Of a stretch of 64,000 nucleotides of DNA, positions 43,421-51,673 are shown piece by piece (the first letter of the stretch is position 1; each line of letters starts with the position of its first letter). Source of the stretch: Rhodanobacteraceae bacterium ZG21-1 (GTDB lineage: Bacteria; Pseudomonadota; Gammaproteobacteria; Xanthomonadales; Rhodanobacteraceae); assembly GCA_021390615.1 (NCBI GenBank), contig JAJEJU010000024.1, positions 1,860,001 to 1,924,000 on the forward strand, read 5' to 3'. Both the position numbers and the translations under genes were made by a program. The notes below the pieces were generated by a model. It made no database searches. It was not told where the DNA came from and saw only the letters and a program-made list of their open reading frames with translations.

Positions 43421-44143
43421 ATGGAGTACTGCTTCAGGATCGACAAGGAAAGTTGCCAGGCACTCACTGATCTCATCACGGCGTCCAAAACCATGCGCTT
43501 GGCGCGTACGATCGAAGCCCGCCAGCAGCGCATCGGGGCTTTCCAGAAAAAGGCCTTGTCGATATTGCTGCTGTTCGCGCCGGTGCTGGCCGCATGGTTC
43601 GCGACACATGGATCGTCCGCCACACACGGCAAGCCGGAAGACATGATCGGTGGCGTGATCGCTTTCGCCATGATCACGCTCGTCTACCTCTGGCTCTGGT
43701 GGCGATACCGAGCGGCCTTCATCGGCTTTCTGTTCGAGCACAGACGCCGATGGGGGCTGCGCTGGAGCCGACCTCTGGTGGCAGCCGCCCATCGGCGCAT
43801 TGGCCGTCTCATCCAGAAGGGCGTGGCGCGCCAGGAAGGTCTGCATCATTGGTCGCTTTCGCCGGAGGCCCTGGTGCTGCGTGGACCCAGCGGGAAAGCG
43901 GTCACCTTGCCCTGGCAGGGCATCGCAAAAGTGCAGGACATCGGCGACTTCTACCAATTGGCCACTCCCACGCAGAAACGCTTGGGCCGGGCCTATCTGC
44001 TCGCTAAGGAAAGTACCGAGATGGATGCCCAGGCCTATCGCGAAGGCATACGACAGCTGCTGGCGCTGATTCCGGCGCAGGCTCATATGCAGCCGTTGTC
44101 GAGGTCTTCGGCGCCCGGGCCCGAACTTCCGGACCAAGCGTAA
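43421..44143 (+). CDS. YcxB-like membrane protein
   Basis: The 240-residue product begins MEYCFRIDKESCQAL and has two adjacent membrane segments (LSILLLFAPVLAAWFATHG and MIGGVIAFAMITLVYLWLWW). A C-terminal soluble part has LSPEALVLRGPSGKAVTLPW and IAKVQDIGDFYQL, typical of the YcxB-like family (PH-like domain). AGGATGG precedes the ATG at 43421; an ATG three codons earlier is an alternative. Function unknown. Confidence 0.65.
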   Translation: MEYCFRIDKESCQALTDLITASKTMRLARTIEARQQRIGAFQKKALSILLLFAPVLAAWFATHGSSATHGKPEDMIGGVIAFAMITLVYLWLWWRYRAAFIGFLFEHRRRWGLRWSRPLVAAAHRRIGRLIQKGVARQEGLHHWSLSPEALVLRGPSGKAVTLPWQGIAKVQDIGDFYQLATPTQKRLGRAYLLAKESTEMDAQAYREGIRQLLALIPAQAHMQPLSRSSAPGPELPDQA

Positions 44144-44635
44144 ACACCTCCCTCGCCCGGCGGTCGGACGGCCCTGCGCTGAAGAATGCAGTCAGCCAGG
44201 ATTTGCGGCGCATGCACACCCTGTCGTGCCGTGCCTGGAAACGGCCAGCACAGCCAGGAACCCAAGCTCTCCGATGCCGTGCAAGGGCACGGCCGAGAGG
44301 CCTGTCCTATCCATCGCGACTCAAGCCATTGAGTCGGCCTGGACACACTGGCCACAACTCGCGCTCTGACAGGTCTTCGCGCCGTGAAGCAGTTCGGCCC
44401 ACGTCGTCACGCTGGCCGTGAAGCCGGACGATAAGCGCACTGGCAAGGCTCACCGGCATCGGCACAAGCACTGACGCGATGCCCGCATCGATGCAGCGCA
44501 GATGATCCCTGCCCCGGAAAATCCATCGCAGCGGCCATTCCCTGCCCCGGATGCTAGGCAGAATCGGCGAAGAGACCTGCCCGATTTCCTGCCTTGATTG
44601 TGCAAGTCCACTCGACGCCCTAACGGAGTAGCGCC
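44144..44635. other. gene-free stretch at the right edge of the accessory region
   Basis: About 490 bases without a credible gene. No second copy of the tRNA-Thr 3' end was found here. Confidence 0.4.
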
Positions 44636-45577
44636 ATGAAACTGTGGATCATCGCCTGGATTCTGCTGTCCGCATGCGCCAGTGCATATGCGGACACGAC
44701 GGTATGGCAGCCCACCGCCGGGCATACGCAGACGCCGATATGGCCGGGGGCAGCACCCGATGCCAAACCCGTGCCGGGCGCCGAATACGCCTCGAGCGAT
44801 CCGAAAGTGCTGATCGCCGGCAAGCCGGGGACCGGGGTCTTCAACGTATCGCGGCCCACCATGACGGTGTATGCGCCCGCGGGACGGAACACCGGCGCCG
44901 CCGTCGTGGTGTTTCCCGGCGGCGGCTTCCAGATGCTGGCGATCGATCTCGAAGGCACCGAGGTCTGCGACTGGCTGACCGCCAAGGGCATCACCTGCGT
45001 CCTGCTGAAATATCGCGTGCCGGGCAAACCGTACGACTGGCACTGCGATTGCCGCCCGCACAATCTCGAACTGTCGATGCCTTCGCTGCAAGATGCCCAG
45101 CGAACCTTGCGGCTGGTGCGCTTCCATGCGGCCGAATGGCATATCGATCCGCACAAGATCGGCGTGCTCGGCTTTTCCGCCGGCGGGTTCCTGGTGGCGG
45201 AGACCAGCACGACCTTCGGGCTCCGCACCTATGCGCCGGTAGACGCCGCCGACAAAGAAAGCAGCCGCCCGGATTTTGCCGTGGCGGTCTATCCCGGCCA
45301 CCTCGCCACCAACGACGATGCACCGAACCCTCATCTGCATATCCCTCGCGATACGCCGCCGACGTTCCTGGTGCAGGCGGAAGACGATCACGTGGATGGA
45401 ATCCATCAGTCGCTGGCCTACTACGACGTGCTGAGGAAAGCCGAGGTGCCGGTGGAAATGCACTTGTATGCACAAGGCGGGCACGCCTTCGGCCTGCGCC
45501 GGACCAGCCTCCCCATCACGGCCTGGACGGACCTGGTCGACACCTGGCTGCAGACCATCGGCATGGTGAAGCCTTGA
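44636..45577 (+). CDS. exported alpha/beta hydrolase, xylan esterase/BD-FAE-like
   Basis: The 313-residue product has a signal peptide (cleavage after ACASAYA). The fold markers are the oxyanion segment VVVFPGGGFQML, the nucleophile elbow GVLGFSAGGFL, Asp in LVQAEDDHVDG and His in AQGGHAFGL. These fit the acetyl-xylan or feruloyl esterase-like group; the substrate is not certain. CGGAGTAGCG precedes the start. Confidence 0.87.
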   Translation: MKLWIIAWILLSACASAYADTTVWQPTAGHTQTPIWPGAAPDAKPVPGAEYASSDPKVLIAGKPGTGVFNVSRPTMTVYAPAGRNTGAAVVVFPGGGFQMLAIDLEGTEVCDWLTAKGITCVLLKYRVPGKPYDWHCDCRPHNLELSMPSLQDAQRTLRLVRFHAAEWHIDPHKIGVLGFSAGGFLVAETSTTFGLRTYAPVDAADKESSRPDFAVAVYPGHLATNDDAPNPHLHIPRDTPPTFLVQAEDDHVDGIHQSLAYYDVLRKAEVPVEMHLYAQGGHAFGLRRTSLPITAWTDLVDTWLQTIGMVKP

Positions 45578-45800
45578 GTGAGCAAAAACGCACACCCTGC
45601 TGCGATAGCTGATTCCATGCCGTTTTCGCAGCATGCAACTGCACGGAAGTCGGTTCGACCAAGTCATGCCGGCAGCTTGCGGCACGATGCACAACCGCCG
45701 CATGCCTGACGCGTTCAAGCAGCCTGCGCACGGCAACGAGCTGCCCACGCAGCCGCTGACAAGGCCATCGGACGGCCCGGCATGTTAGGCTCGCCACTTC

Positions 45801-47153
45801 ATGCAAGCGCCCGATGACAGTGCGCCGCCGCCGCGGCATATCCTCACTCCCAGCACGCTCAACCGACTGGTGCGCGATCTGCTGGAGGACGCCCTGCCCC
45901 TGGTGTGGATCGAGGGCGAGCTGTCGAACGTGGCGCGTCCCGCCTCCGGCCATCTCTACTTCACCCTGAAGGACAGCGGCGCGCAGGTGCGCTGCGCGAT
46001 GTTCCGCCCCAAGAGCGGCTGGCTGAAATTCAAGCCGGCCGACGGCATGCAGGTGCTGGTCCGCGCACGGGTCGGCCTGTACGAGCCGCGCGGCGAATTC
46101 CAGCTGGTGGCGGAGCACATGGAGCCGGCGGGCGAAGGCGCCCTGCAGCGCGAGTTCGAGCAGCTCAAGCGGCGGCTCGAGGCCGAAGGCCTGTTCGAGG
46201 CTTCGCGCAAGCGCGCATTGCCGCGCTATCCGCAGCGAATCGGCGTGGTCACTTCGCCGACCGGCGCCGCCATCCGCGACGTGCTCAGCGTGCTGCGCCG
46301 GCGCTGGCCCCTGGCCGAGGTCGAGGTGCTGCCGGTGCCGGTGCAGGGCCGCGAAGCGCCGCCGGCGATCGTCGCCATGCTGCGCAAGGCCGCGGCCGTC
46401 GGCCGCTACGACGTGCTGTTGCTGACTCGCGGCGGTGGTTCGCTGGAAGACCTGATGGCCTTCAACGACGAGACGCTGGCGCGGACGATCCATGCCAGCG
46501 CGGTGCCGGTGGTCGCTGCGATCGGGCACGAAGTCGATTTCAGCATCGCCGATTTCGTAGCCGACCTGCGCGCGCCGACGCCTTCCGCGGCAGCCGAGCT
46601 GCTGGTTCCCGATCGCACGGCCAGCCTGCATCAGCTGCGCCAATTGCGCCAGCGCCTCGCCACGCTGCAGCAGCGCCGGCTGCAGTCGCTGGTGCAGCGT
46701 AGTGACCACCTGCTCGCGCGCCTGCAGGCGCAGCGTCCGCAGGCGCGCCTGCTGCGCGACCGCGAACGCCTGCGGCATCTGCGGCAACGATTGGATGCGA
46801 GCTGGCGCGAGTACGACCGGCATCGCCAGCTGCGGCTCGAACGCCTGCAGCGCCGCCTGCTCGGCCAGCACCCGCAGCAGCGACTGACCTTGCTGCAGCG
46901 ACGCCTCGACGAGCAACAGCAACGCCTGCGTCGCGCCATGACCGGCTTGCTGGAGCATCGGCGCCTGGTGCTGCAGCAGAGCGCCCGCGCCCTGCACGCG
47001 ATCAGCCCGCTGGCCACGCTGGAGCGCGGCTACGCCATCTTGTTCGATGCCGAGGGCCGCGTGCTGCGTTCTCGCGACGCGGCAGCCGTCGGCGACGCGG
47101 TCACCGCCCGGCTGGCCGATGGCGAACTCACCTTGCGCATCGAAGATCGCTGA
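45801..47153 (+). CDS. xseA: exodeoxyribonuclease VII large subunit
   Basis: XseA forms, with XseB, a nuclease that degrades single-stranded DNA. The 450-residue length is normal. The N-terminal OB fold contains LPLVWIEGELSNVARPASGHLYFTL-like sequence split around residues 33-57 (WIEGELSN, GHLYFTLKD). The catalytic domain has GVVTSPTGAAIRDVL, LLTRGGGSLEDLMAFND and PVVAAIGHEVDFSIADFVAD. A long Gln/Arg-rich coiled coil at about 275-395 and the closing RGYAILFD follow. No xseB is nearby. Confidence 0.97.
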   Translation: MQAPDDSAPPPRHILTPSTLNRLVRDLLEDALPLVWIEGELSNVARPASGHLYFTLKDSGAQVRCAMFRPKSGWLKFKPADGMQVLVRARVGLYEPRGEFQLVAEHMEPAGEGALQREFEQLKRRLEAEGLFEASRKRALPRYPQRIGVVTSPTGAAIRDVLSVLRRRWPLAEVEVLPVPVQGREAPPAIVAMLRKAAAVGRYDVLLLTRGGGSLEDLMAFNDETLARTIHASAVPVVAAIGHEVDFSIADFVADLRAPTPSAAAELLVPDRTASLHQLRQLRQRLATLQQRRLQSLVQRSDHLLARLQAQRPQARLLRDRERLRHLRQRLDASWREYDRHRQLRLERLQRRLLGQHPQQRLTLLQRRLDEQQQRLRRAMTGLLEHRRLVLQQSARALHAISPLATLERGYAILFDAEGRVLRSRDAAAVGDAVTARLADGELTLRIEDR

Positions 47154-47177
47154 GCCAAGGCACCACCGCCCGAACCG

Positions 47178-50075
47178 CTACGCTCGATGCGGAAGCGGAC
47201 CGGCGGACAGGCTCATCACCGACGGCGTACCGATCGGATCGGCCAGCCGGAGGCAGCCGTAGGCGATGCCCGCAATGCCCACCATCAGGCCCAGCGGTTC
47301 CTGCGCGATCGATGCGCCGCCGCAGCGCCAACCCGCACGCGCCTGCTCCAGCACGCCCTGGCCGAGCCGGCGCGCCTTGGCCAGCGCATCGGCATCCTGC
47401 GTCTGCACCGCATGCTGCAGCAGCAGATCCAGATTGCCCATCTGGCCGTGACACAGCGAATGGCCTTCCGTCATGCCCTGCTCGCGCGTGGTCGTCAGGC
47501 AATGCCGCAGCTCGTCGTGCCAGCGCGCGTCGCGCGTCGCTTCGGGCCACAGCAAGTGCGCCAAGCCGACGCCCGGAGCGCCGTGGCACCAGGAGCACGG
47601 GTCTTCATCGTCGCCGTCGCCGAGCTCCTCGGCGCGGTCGTACCAGCGACGGCTGCGGGCGGCAAACGCGGCGCGCGCATGGCGCAGCGCCTCCCGCGCC
47701 AGTTCCAGGCAAGCGGCGTCCTGAACCAGCTGCGCATAGCTCGCCAAGGCTGCGCCGATGCCCGCCGTGCCGTGCGCAAATCCGCTCAGGCCGCCATGTT
47801 CGGTTGCGGCGACGCCAACCCAGCAGGCGCCGTCGACGTGACGTTGCGCAGTCGCGGCGAGCCGTTCGGCGCAGGCCGTAGCCGCAGCCAGCACGTCATC
47901 GCTCGGGCGATGGCGCTGCAATTGCAGCAGCACCAGCAGGCAACCCGCGGAGCCGCCGATCAGATCGAACTCGTGATCCTCGCCGATGCGTGCGGCCAGT
48001 GTCGGCAGCCAGCCCAACGCCTCGTCGATCAAGGCTTCGCGTCGCCAGCGCAAGCCGAGCAAGAGCAGGACGTACATCCATCCGCTGAGTCCATCAAAGG
48101 CGCCGATCGAGCTCAAGGCCTTGGGATCGTCGCGCAGCATGCGCCGGCACGAAGCCAGCGCAGCCTCCGCAGCAAGCGCGAAGCGTCCCATCCCTTCGTG
48201 TCGCCCAAGCTCGGCGAACAGCAGGGCGATGCCGGGCAAGCCTTCGTAGAGCGCGCTGCCCATCGCCGCCATCGAAGAATTTTCGTCCTCGCGATATTCC
48301 GGCTGGAACAGCAGCAGGCCATGCCGGTCATGGAACGACAGCCGCAGCAGATCGTCGCCCAGCGCCGCGGCCGTGTCGATGAAGGAAGCTCCCCGGTAGG
48401 GCCGGAACGCCGAGGCCAGCATGCTGTCCGGTGGCGCCGCCTCGCCCGCGCTGTGCTTCGCAGCGGCAAGCCTGTCGCATTCCAGCGCCTGCACCAGGGC
48501 ATAGCGCTGGCGGCGCAGGTCGCGCATGGACATGCGGCGGACGCGGCGCTGCGCCTCCGCCATGCCCGACAGCTGGCACAGGCCTTCGACCACATGGCCG
48601 TCGACATCGTGGATGTCGGCGCCATCGACGCGCGCCAGGAAACGCGGCACGTCGCCGCGCTGCATGGCTTCGCGCTCGTACTTCTGGCTGCGCCGCAGGA
48701 AGGCCCACTCGCGACCGCCCAGCTCGAGCTTGTCCAGCAAGGCCTCGCGCTCCATTGCAGAACGCAAGTATTGCGGATGCGACATCGCGTCGAGCAGGCG
48801 CGCGTAGATCTGCGTCGAGCGCAGCACCGTGCGGGTTTCCAGCGGCGCGAACGGTGCCAGCAGGCCATGCTCCGTGCATAGCGCGGGCTTCAGGCGCAGC
48901 AGGCCGCGATAGGTGGACTCGAAGCCCTCGACGATCCCGGCCGCATGACCGGTGGAAGGTATGGGCCGCCCGTCGACCAGCCTCGGCACGTTCGCCTCCG
49001 GCCGGATCACCGCATCCGCCGGCGCCAGGCGCAGCTCGTCGGTGCCGGCGCCGGCGGCCAGGCGCGTGCGATAGCGATGCTCGGCCCAGGCCAGTCCGCT
49101 GACGTCCCAGGCATCCACGCTCAGCTGCCCCGGCAACAGGCCGGAGACCAGGATCGACGGCGCATACGGCACGCCGAGCGGATCGTCTTCTTCGTGCCGC
49201 TTGATCCAGGGCTGCAGCACGGTCTCCAGATCGATCAGCACCGGGTATTCGCCGCAGGCGATGAGGTTCTCCAGATGCAGATCGGTGCAGTTGAGCGCAT
49301 AGGCGATCGCCACCAGGCCGCCGTAGCGCCGGTAGTAGCGGGCGGCCGCCGCCTCGTCCGCCACCGCGGCGTGCTCGACCCAACCGGCGTAGCCGTAGGC
49401 GCCGCAGTCCAGCGTCACCGTCGCCCGCTGCAGCGGCTCCACGCCGCGTTCGGCCAACGCATCGATGAATCGCGCGAAAGCCACGTCCATCGCCAGCGAA
49501 CGCGGCTTGTACAGCAGGCGTGCGCCCTCGAAGTCGAGCTTGACCACGCTGCCGCCGTGATCGTGCCGGTCGCCCTGGCCCATGTCGAAGCCTGCCAGCC
49601 GGGCAGACTGCGAGGACTGCGGCAACAAGCTCACCAGGTTCGAGTAATCGGCCTCGATCCGCTGCAGGCATTGCGCGAGAAAGCCTTCGGTCTGCGTGGC
49701 CTGCCGCACGATGTCGCCGCGCAGCAGCGGATAGCGCGCATCGATGACGGCGCGGCCCGCGGCGCTGTCGATCCAGTCGATGAATTCCAGCAGGCGCCGC
49801 TCCGGCGTTGCTTCCTGCAAGCGCTGCTGGTGCCGCGCAATCGCCAGCTCCAGCAACAGCGCACGCACGCTCATCGACAACGCCGGCCCGGCGAAGGCCG
49901 CATGCAGGCTGCGTTCCAATGAACCGATGTCGAAACGATGGGGCGCCCGCCGCGCGGCTTCCGCCCATTGTCGCAATGCACGCTCGCGCATGGGCGCGAA
50001 CAGCGGCTCAGCCCAGCGCAGCAGCGGCTTGAACGGCGCGCCGCTCGGACGCTCTTCGGTTTCGCCCCATGCCAT
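47178..50075 (-). CDS. lanM: class II lanthipeptide synthetase LanM
   Basis: LanM enzymes dehydrate Ser/Thr in a precursor peptide and cyclise the products onto Cys. The 965-residue protein has both halves. The dehydratase (DUF4135) includes VKLDFEGARLLYKPRSL with Lys190, CTDLHLENLIACG and VLIDLETVLQPW. The LanC-like cyclase includes GLSGFAHGTAGIGAAL and the zinc ligands Cys830 in SWCHGAPGVG and Cys875-His876 in SLCHGQMGN. It lies downstream of four precursor genes on the same strand, with a terminator-like hairpin 109 bases upstream in the gap. The ATG was preferred because GGGAG lies about 12 bases before it. Ring pattern and product are unknown. Confidence 0.95.
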   Translation of the reverse strand: MAWGETEERPSGAPFKPLLRWAEPLFAPMRERALRQWAEAARRAPHRFDIGSLERSLHAAFAGPALSMSVRALLLELAIARHQQRLQEATPERRLLEFIDWIDSAAGRAVIDARYPLLRGDIVRQATQTEGFLAQCLQRIEADYSNLVSLLPQSSQSARLAGFDMGQGDRHDHGGSVVKLDFEGARLLYKPRSLAMDVAFARFIDALAERGVEPLQRATVTLDCGAYGYAGWVEHAAVADEAAAARYYRRYGGLVAIAYALNCTDLHLENLIACGEYPVLIDLETVLQPWIKRHEEDDPLGVPYAPSILVSGLLPGQLSVDAWDVSGLAWAEHRYRTRLAAGAGTDELRLAPADAVIRPEANVPRLVDGRPIPSTGHAAGIVEGFESTYRGLLRLKPALCTEHGLLAPFAPLETRTVLRSTQIYARLLDAMSHPQYLRSAMEREALLDKLELGGREWAFLRRSQKYEREAMQRGDVPRFLARVDGADIHDVDGHVVEGLCQLSGMAEAQRRVRRMSMRDLRRQRYALVQALECDRLAAAKHSAGEAAPPDSMLASAFRPYRGASFIDTAAALGDDLLRLSFHDRHGLLLFQPEYREDENSSMAAMGSALYEGLPGIALLFAELGRHEGMGRFALAAEAALASCRRMLRDDPKALSSIGAFDGLSGWMYVLLLLGLRWRREALIDEALGWLPTLAARIGEDHEFDLIGGSAGCLLVLLQLQRHRPSDDVLAAATACAERLAATAQRHVDGACWVGVAATEHGGLSGFAHGTAGIGAALASYAQLVQDAACLELAREALRHARAAFAARSRRWYDRAEELGDGDDEDPCSWCHGAPGVGLAHLLWPEATRDARWHDELRHCLTTTREQGMTEGHSLCHGQMGNLDLLLQHAVQTQDADALAKARRLGQGVLEQARAGWRCGGASIAQEPLGLMVGIAGIAYGCLRLADPIGTPSVMSLSAGPLPHRA

Positions 50076-50094
50076 GACGTTTCGCTGCTCCCAT

Positions 50095-50126
50095 CAAAAA
50101 CGGGCTGCCCTTTCGGAGCAGCCCGT
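50095..50126 (-). terminator. terminator or attenuator between precursor 1 and lanM
   Basis: Perfect 9-bp arms ACGGGCTGC and GCAGCCCGT around a 9-base loop. On the minus strand TTTTTG follows. Its position between lanA1 and lanM suggests that most transcripts end here and a minority read through into the synthetase gene. Confidence 0.82.
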
Positions 50127-50184
50127 CACTGCCGTGAGACGACGGCGCCCGGGCACGCTCATGCCCGCAACGCCGGCCACCGGA

Positions 50185-50349
50185 TCAGCCGCAGGAAGCG
50201 GTAATGGTCCGGGAAGTCAGGATGGTCTGATGGCTGGCCATCAGGTCGGACTTGTCCACCAGCTTGTCGTCGCCGAGATCCACGCCGCCGATGCTCTCGT
50301 GCATCAGCCGGTCGAAGGTATCCGCCGAAATATCGTTATTCGCACCCAT
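50185..50349 (-). CDS. lanA1: lanthipeptide precursor peptide 1
   Basis: The 54-residue peptide has a leader ending near residue 33 with the shared pattern T-F-D-R-L-M-x-E-S-I-G-G-V-D-L-G-D and LVDK. The C-terminal part contains SHQTILTSRTITASCG: Ser39, Thr42, Thr45, Ser46, Thr48, Thr50, Ser52 and the single Cys53. Thus at most one thioether ring is possible, with other Ser/Thr available for dehydration. GGAG stands about 8 bases before the ATG. It is the precursor nearest lanM. The gene name is assigned here by order, not from a database. Confidence 0.88.
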   Translation of the reverse strand: MGANNDISADTFDRLMHESIGGVDLGDDKLVDKSDLMASHQTILTSRTITASCG

Positions 50350-50424
50350 GATTGATTTCTCCGTCGTGCTCGATGCAGGCCACCAGGCAAATCACCTGGC
50401 GACCTGCGGGAAAGCCGCAAGAGG

Positions 50425-50442
50425 AGCTACCTTTCGGTAGCT
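50425..50442 (-). terminator. hairpin after precursor 2
   Basis: AGCTACC and GGTAGCT (7 bp, loop TTTC) in the gap between precursors 2 and 1. It is flanked by GAGG/CCTC that could lengthen the stem. The T tract is weak, so it may be an attenuator rather than a strong terminator. Confidence 0.5.
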
Positions 50443-50676
50443 TCCCCTCGCGACACCGGACTGGACTCGGCAACCATCCATCCGACCTGCCTGCCTTGTG
50501 CAGGCGCATCAACGCGATCCAAACCGGCGGCCCGCGGGCTGCCATCGCGTCGACCCGTCCGCAATCGCCGAAGTCGACGAAACGACGCTGTTCATTCGAT
50601 CGGAGACCACCGTGCTTGCATGCATCCACGGACATCACAGTCTCTCGTGCTCATGAACGAAGCCGTCGTGGGCGGC

Positions 50677-50835
50677 TCAGCAGAGGCCGAAGGTCGGCAG
50701 CACCGTGGTGGTGGGTTGAGTGTGGGCAGCCGTCATCTTGTCGACAAGCTTGTGGTCGGCGACATCGACATGGCCAATGCTTTCGTCGATCAGCTGATCG
50801 AAGGCTTCCTGCGAGATTTCCAGATTCGTGTGCAT
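50677..50835 (-). CDS. lanA2: lanthipeptide precursor peptide 2
   Basis: The 52-residue peptide starts MHTNLEISQEAFDQLIDESI and keeps the leader pattern to LVDK at residues 30-33. The core contains HTQPTTTVLPTFGLC with five Thr after His38 and one C-terminal Cys52. It shares PTTTV with precursor 4. CGGAG lies about 7 bases before the ATG. A promoter-like element common to precursor 4 lies 104 bases upstream. Confidence 0.9.
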   Translation of the reverse strand: MHTNLEISQEAFDQLIDESIGHVDVADHKLVDKMTAAHTQPTTTVLPTFGLC

Positions 50836-50938
50836 GAGATTCTCCGGGTAGTGAAGAGTTCATCGATCGGATATCGGGCGATTGGTCTGGCACGGATCGA
50901 CGCATTCGCCCATATGCGTCGACCTCAGGCCGCCGCCG

Positions 50939-50967
50939 GTTTTAGCACAGCGATTTCGATTGGAAAA
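50939..50967 (-). promoter_or_regulatory. conserved upstream element of precursor 2
   Basis: On the minus strand TTTTCC (50967-50962), 17 bases, then TAAAAC (50944-50939) embedded in CTGTGCTAAAAC. The same block, CTGTGCTAGAAC, lies at 51685-51674 upstream of precursor 4. The -10-like box is 104 bases before the start codon. Confidence 0.6.
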
Positions 50968-51120
50968 CATCTCGAAGATGCTGCGCCGCGCAAGCCACAG
51001 CCATCACACGCGCACGACGCATACGCGAACGATCTGGACGTCTACACACCGGCGACGCCGAAAATGCGCAATGCGTGACGAGCTATGCAGTGCAGCTGTT
51101 TGCTCGATCACGTAAGCGCT

Positions 51121-51156
51121 GAAAAAGCGCGGGCTGCCGCATCGGGCAGCCCGCGC
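51121..51156 (-). terminator. rho-independent terminator after precursor 3
   Basis: Perfect 12-bp arms GCGCGGGCTGCC and GGCAGCCCGCGC with a 6-base loop, then TTTTTC on the minus strand. It lies 20 bases after the stop of precursor 3. The stem resembles that between lanA1 and lanM. Confidence 0.9.
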
Positions 51157-51175
51157 CGGCAAGCATCCCGTGCCC

Positions 51176-51346
51176 TCAGGCAAGGCAAAGGCACATGCTG
51201 TGCACGCAGGATCGATAGCACGAATTTGCCGTGGCCAGGCGACCGGATCTATCCACCAGCTCGGCATCGCCGAGGTCGATGCTGCCGATATTTTCGCGCA
51301 GCAGACGGTCGAAGACTTCTTGTTCGATTTCCAGATTCACCGGCAT
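51176..51346 (-). CDS. lanA3: lanthipeptide precursor peptide 3
   Basis: The 56-residue peptide starts MPVNLEIEQEVFDRLLRENI and has the leader pattern through LVDR at residues 30-33. The core, ATANSCYRSCVHSMCLCLA, holds four Cys (43, 47, 52, 54) with Thr39, Ser42, Ser46 and Ser50 as possible partners, so up to four rings could form. This is the most Cys-rich of the four. AGGGAG precedes the ATG. It is 61 bases from the stop of precursor 4. Confidence 0.9.
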   Translation of the reverse strand: MPVNLEIEQEVFDRLLRENIGSIDLGDAELVDRSGRLATANSCYRSCVHSMCLCLA

Positions 51347-51370
51347 GACACACTCCCTCATGCAAGACCA

Positions 51371-51396
51371 GAAAAGAGCGGCTCCGAAGGAGCCGC
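51371..51396 (-). terminator. terminator-like hairpin after precursor 4
   Basis: Perfect 8-bp arms GCGGCTCC and GGAGCCGC with loop GAA, then TCTTTTC on the minus strand. It separates precursor 4 from precursor 3 and may limit read-through. Confidence 0.72.
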
Positions 51397-51407
51397 GGCG
51401 TACGCCA

Positions 51408-51569
51408 TCAGCAATCGAAAGTCCGATTGACGGTGGTGGTGGGACAGGCCGAAGCCACCGAATACGGCGTCTTGTCGACCAATCGGTCATCGCCGATATC
51501 GGCCTTGCCGATGCTCTCGTCGATCAGGCGATCGAGCAGTTCCTGGGAAATGCCTAGACTCGTGGGCAT
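51408..51569 (-). CDS. lanA4: lanthipeptide precursor peptide 4
   Basis: The 53-residue peptide starts MPTSLGISQELLDRLIDESI and has the leader pattern GKADIGDDRLVDK at residues 21-33. The core contains TPYSVASACPTTTVNRTFDC with two Cys (42 and 53) and Thr44-46 and Thr50. The second half is similar to precursor 2 (PTTTV, TF-x-C). CGGAGG lies 7 bases before the ATG. It is the first gene of the series in transcription order. Confidence 0.9.
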   Translation of the reverse strand: MPTSLGISQELLDRLIDESIGKADIGDDRLVDKTPYSVASACPTTTVNRTFDC

Positions 51570-51673
51570 GACTACCTCCGCTTGCGCTCAGGTGGAACTT
51601 CACCACGGAAAGGGCGGCTTCGTGCGTGCCAGGCCGTGCATCCGCCCATGGCAGCGGCCTCTTGGCGCAGGCA

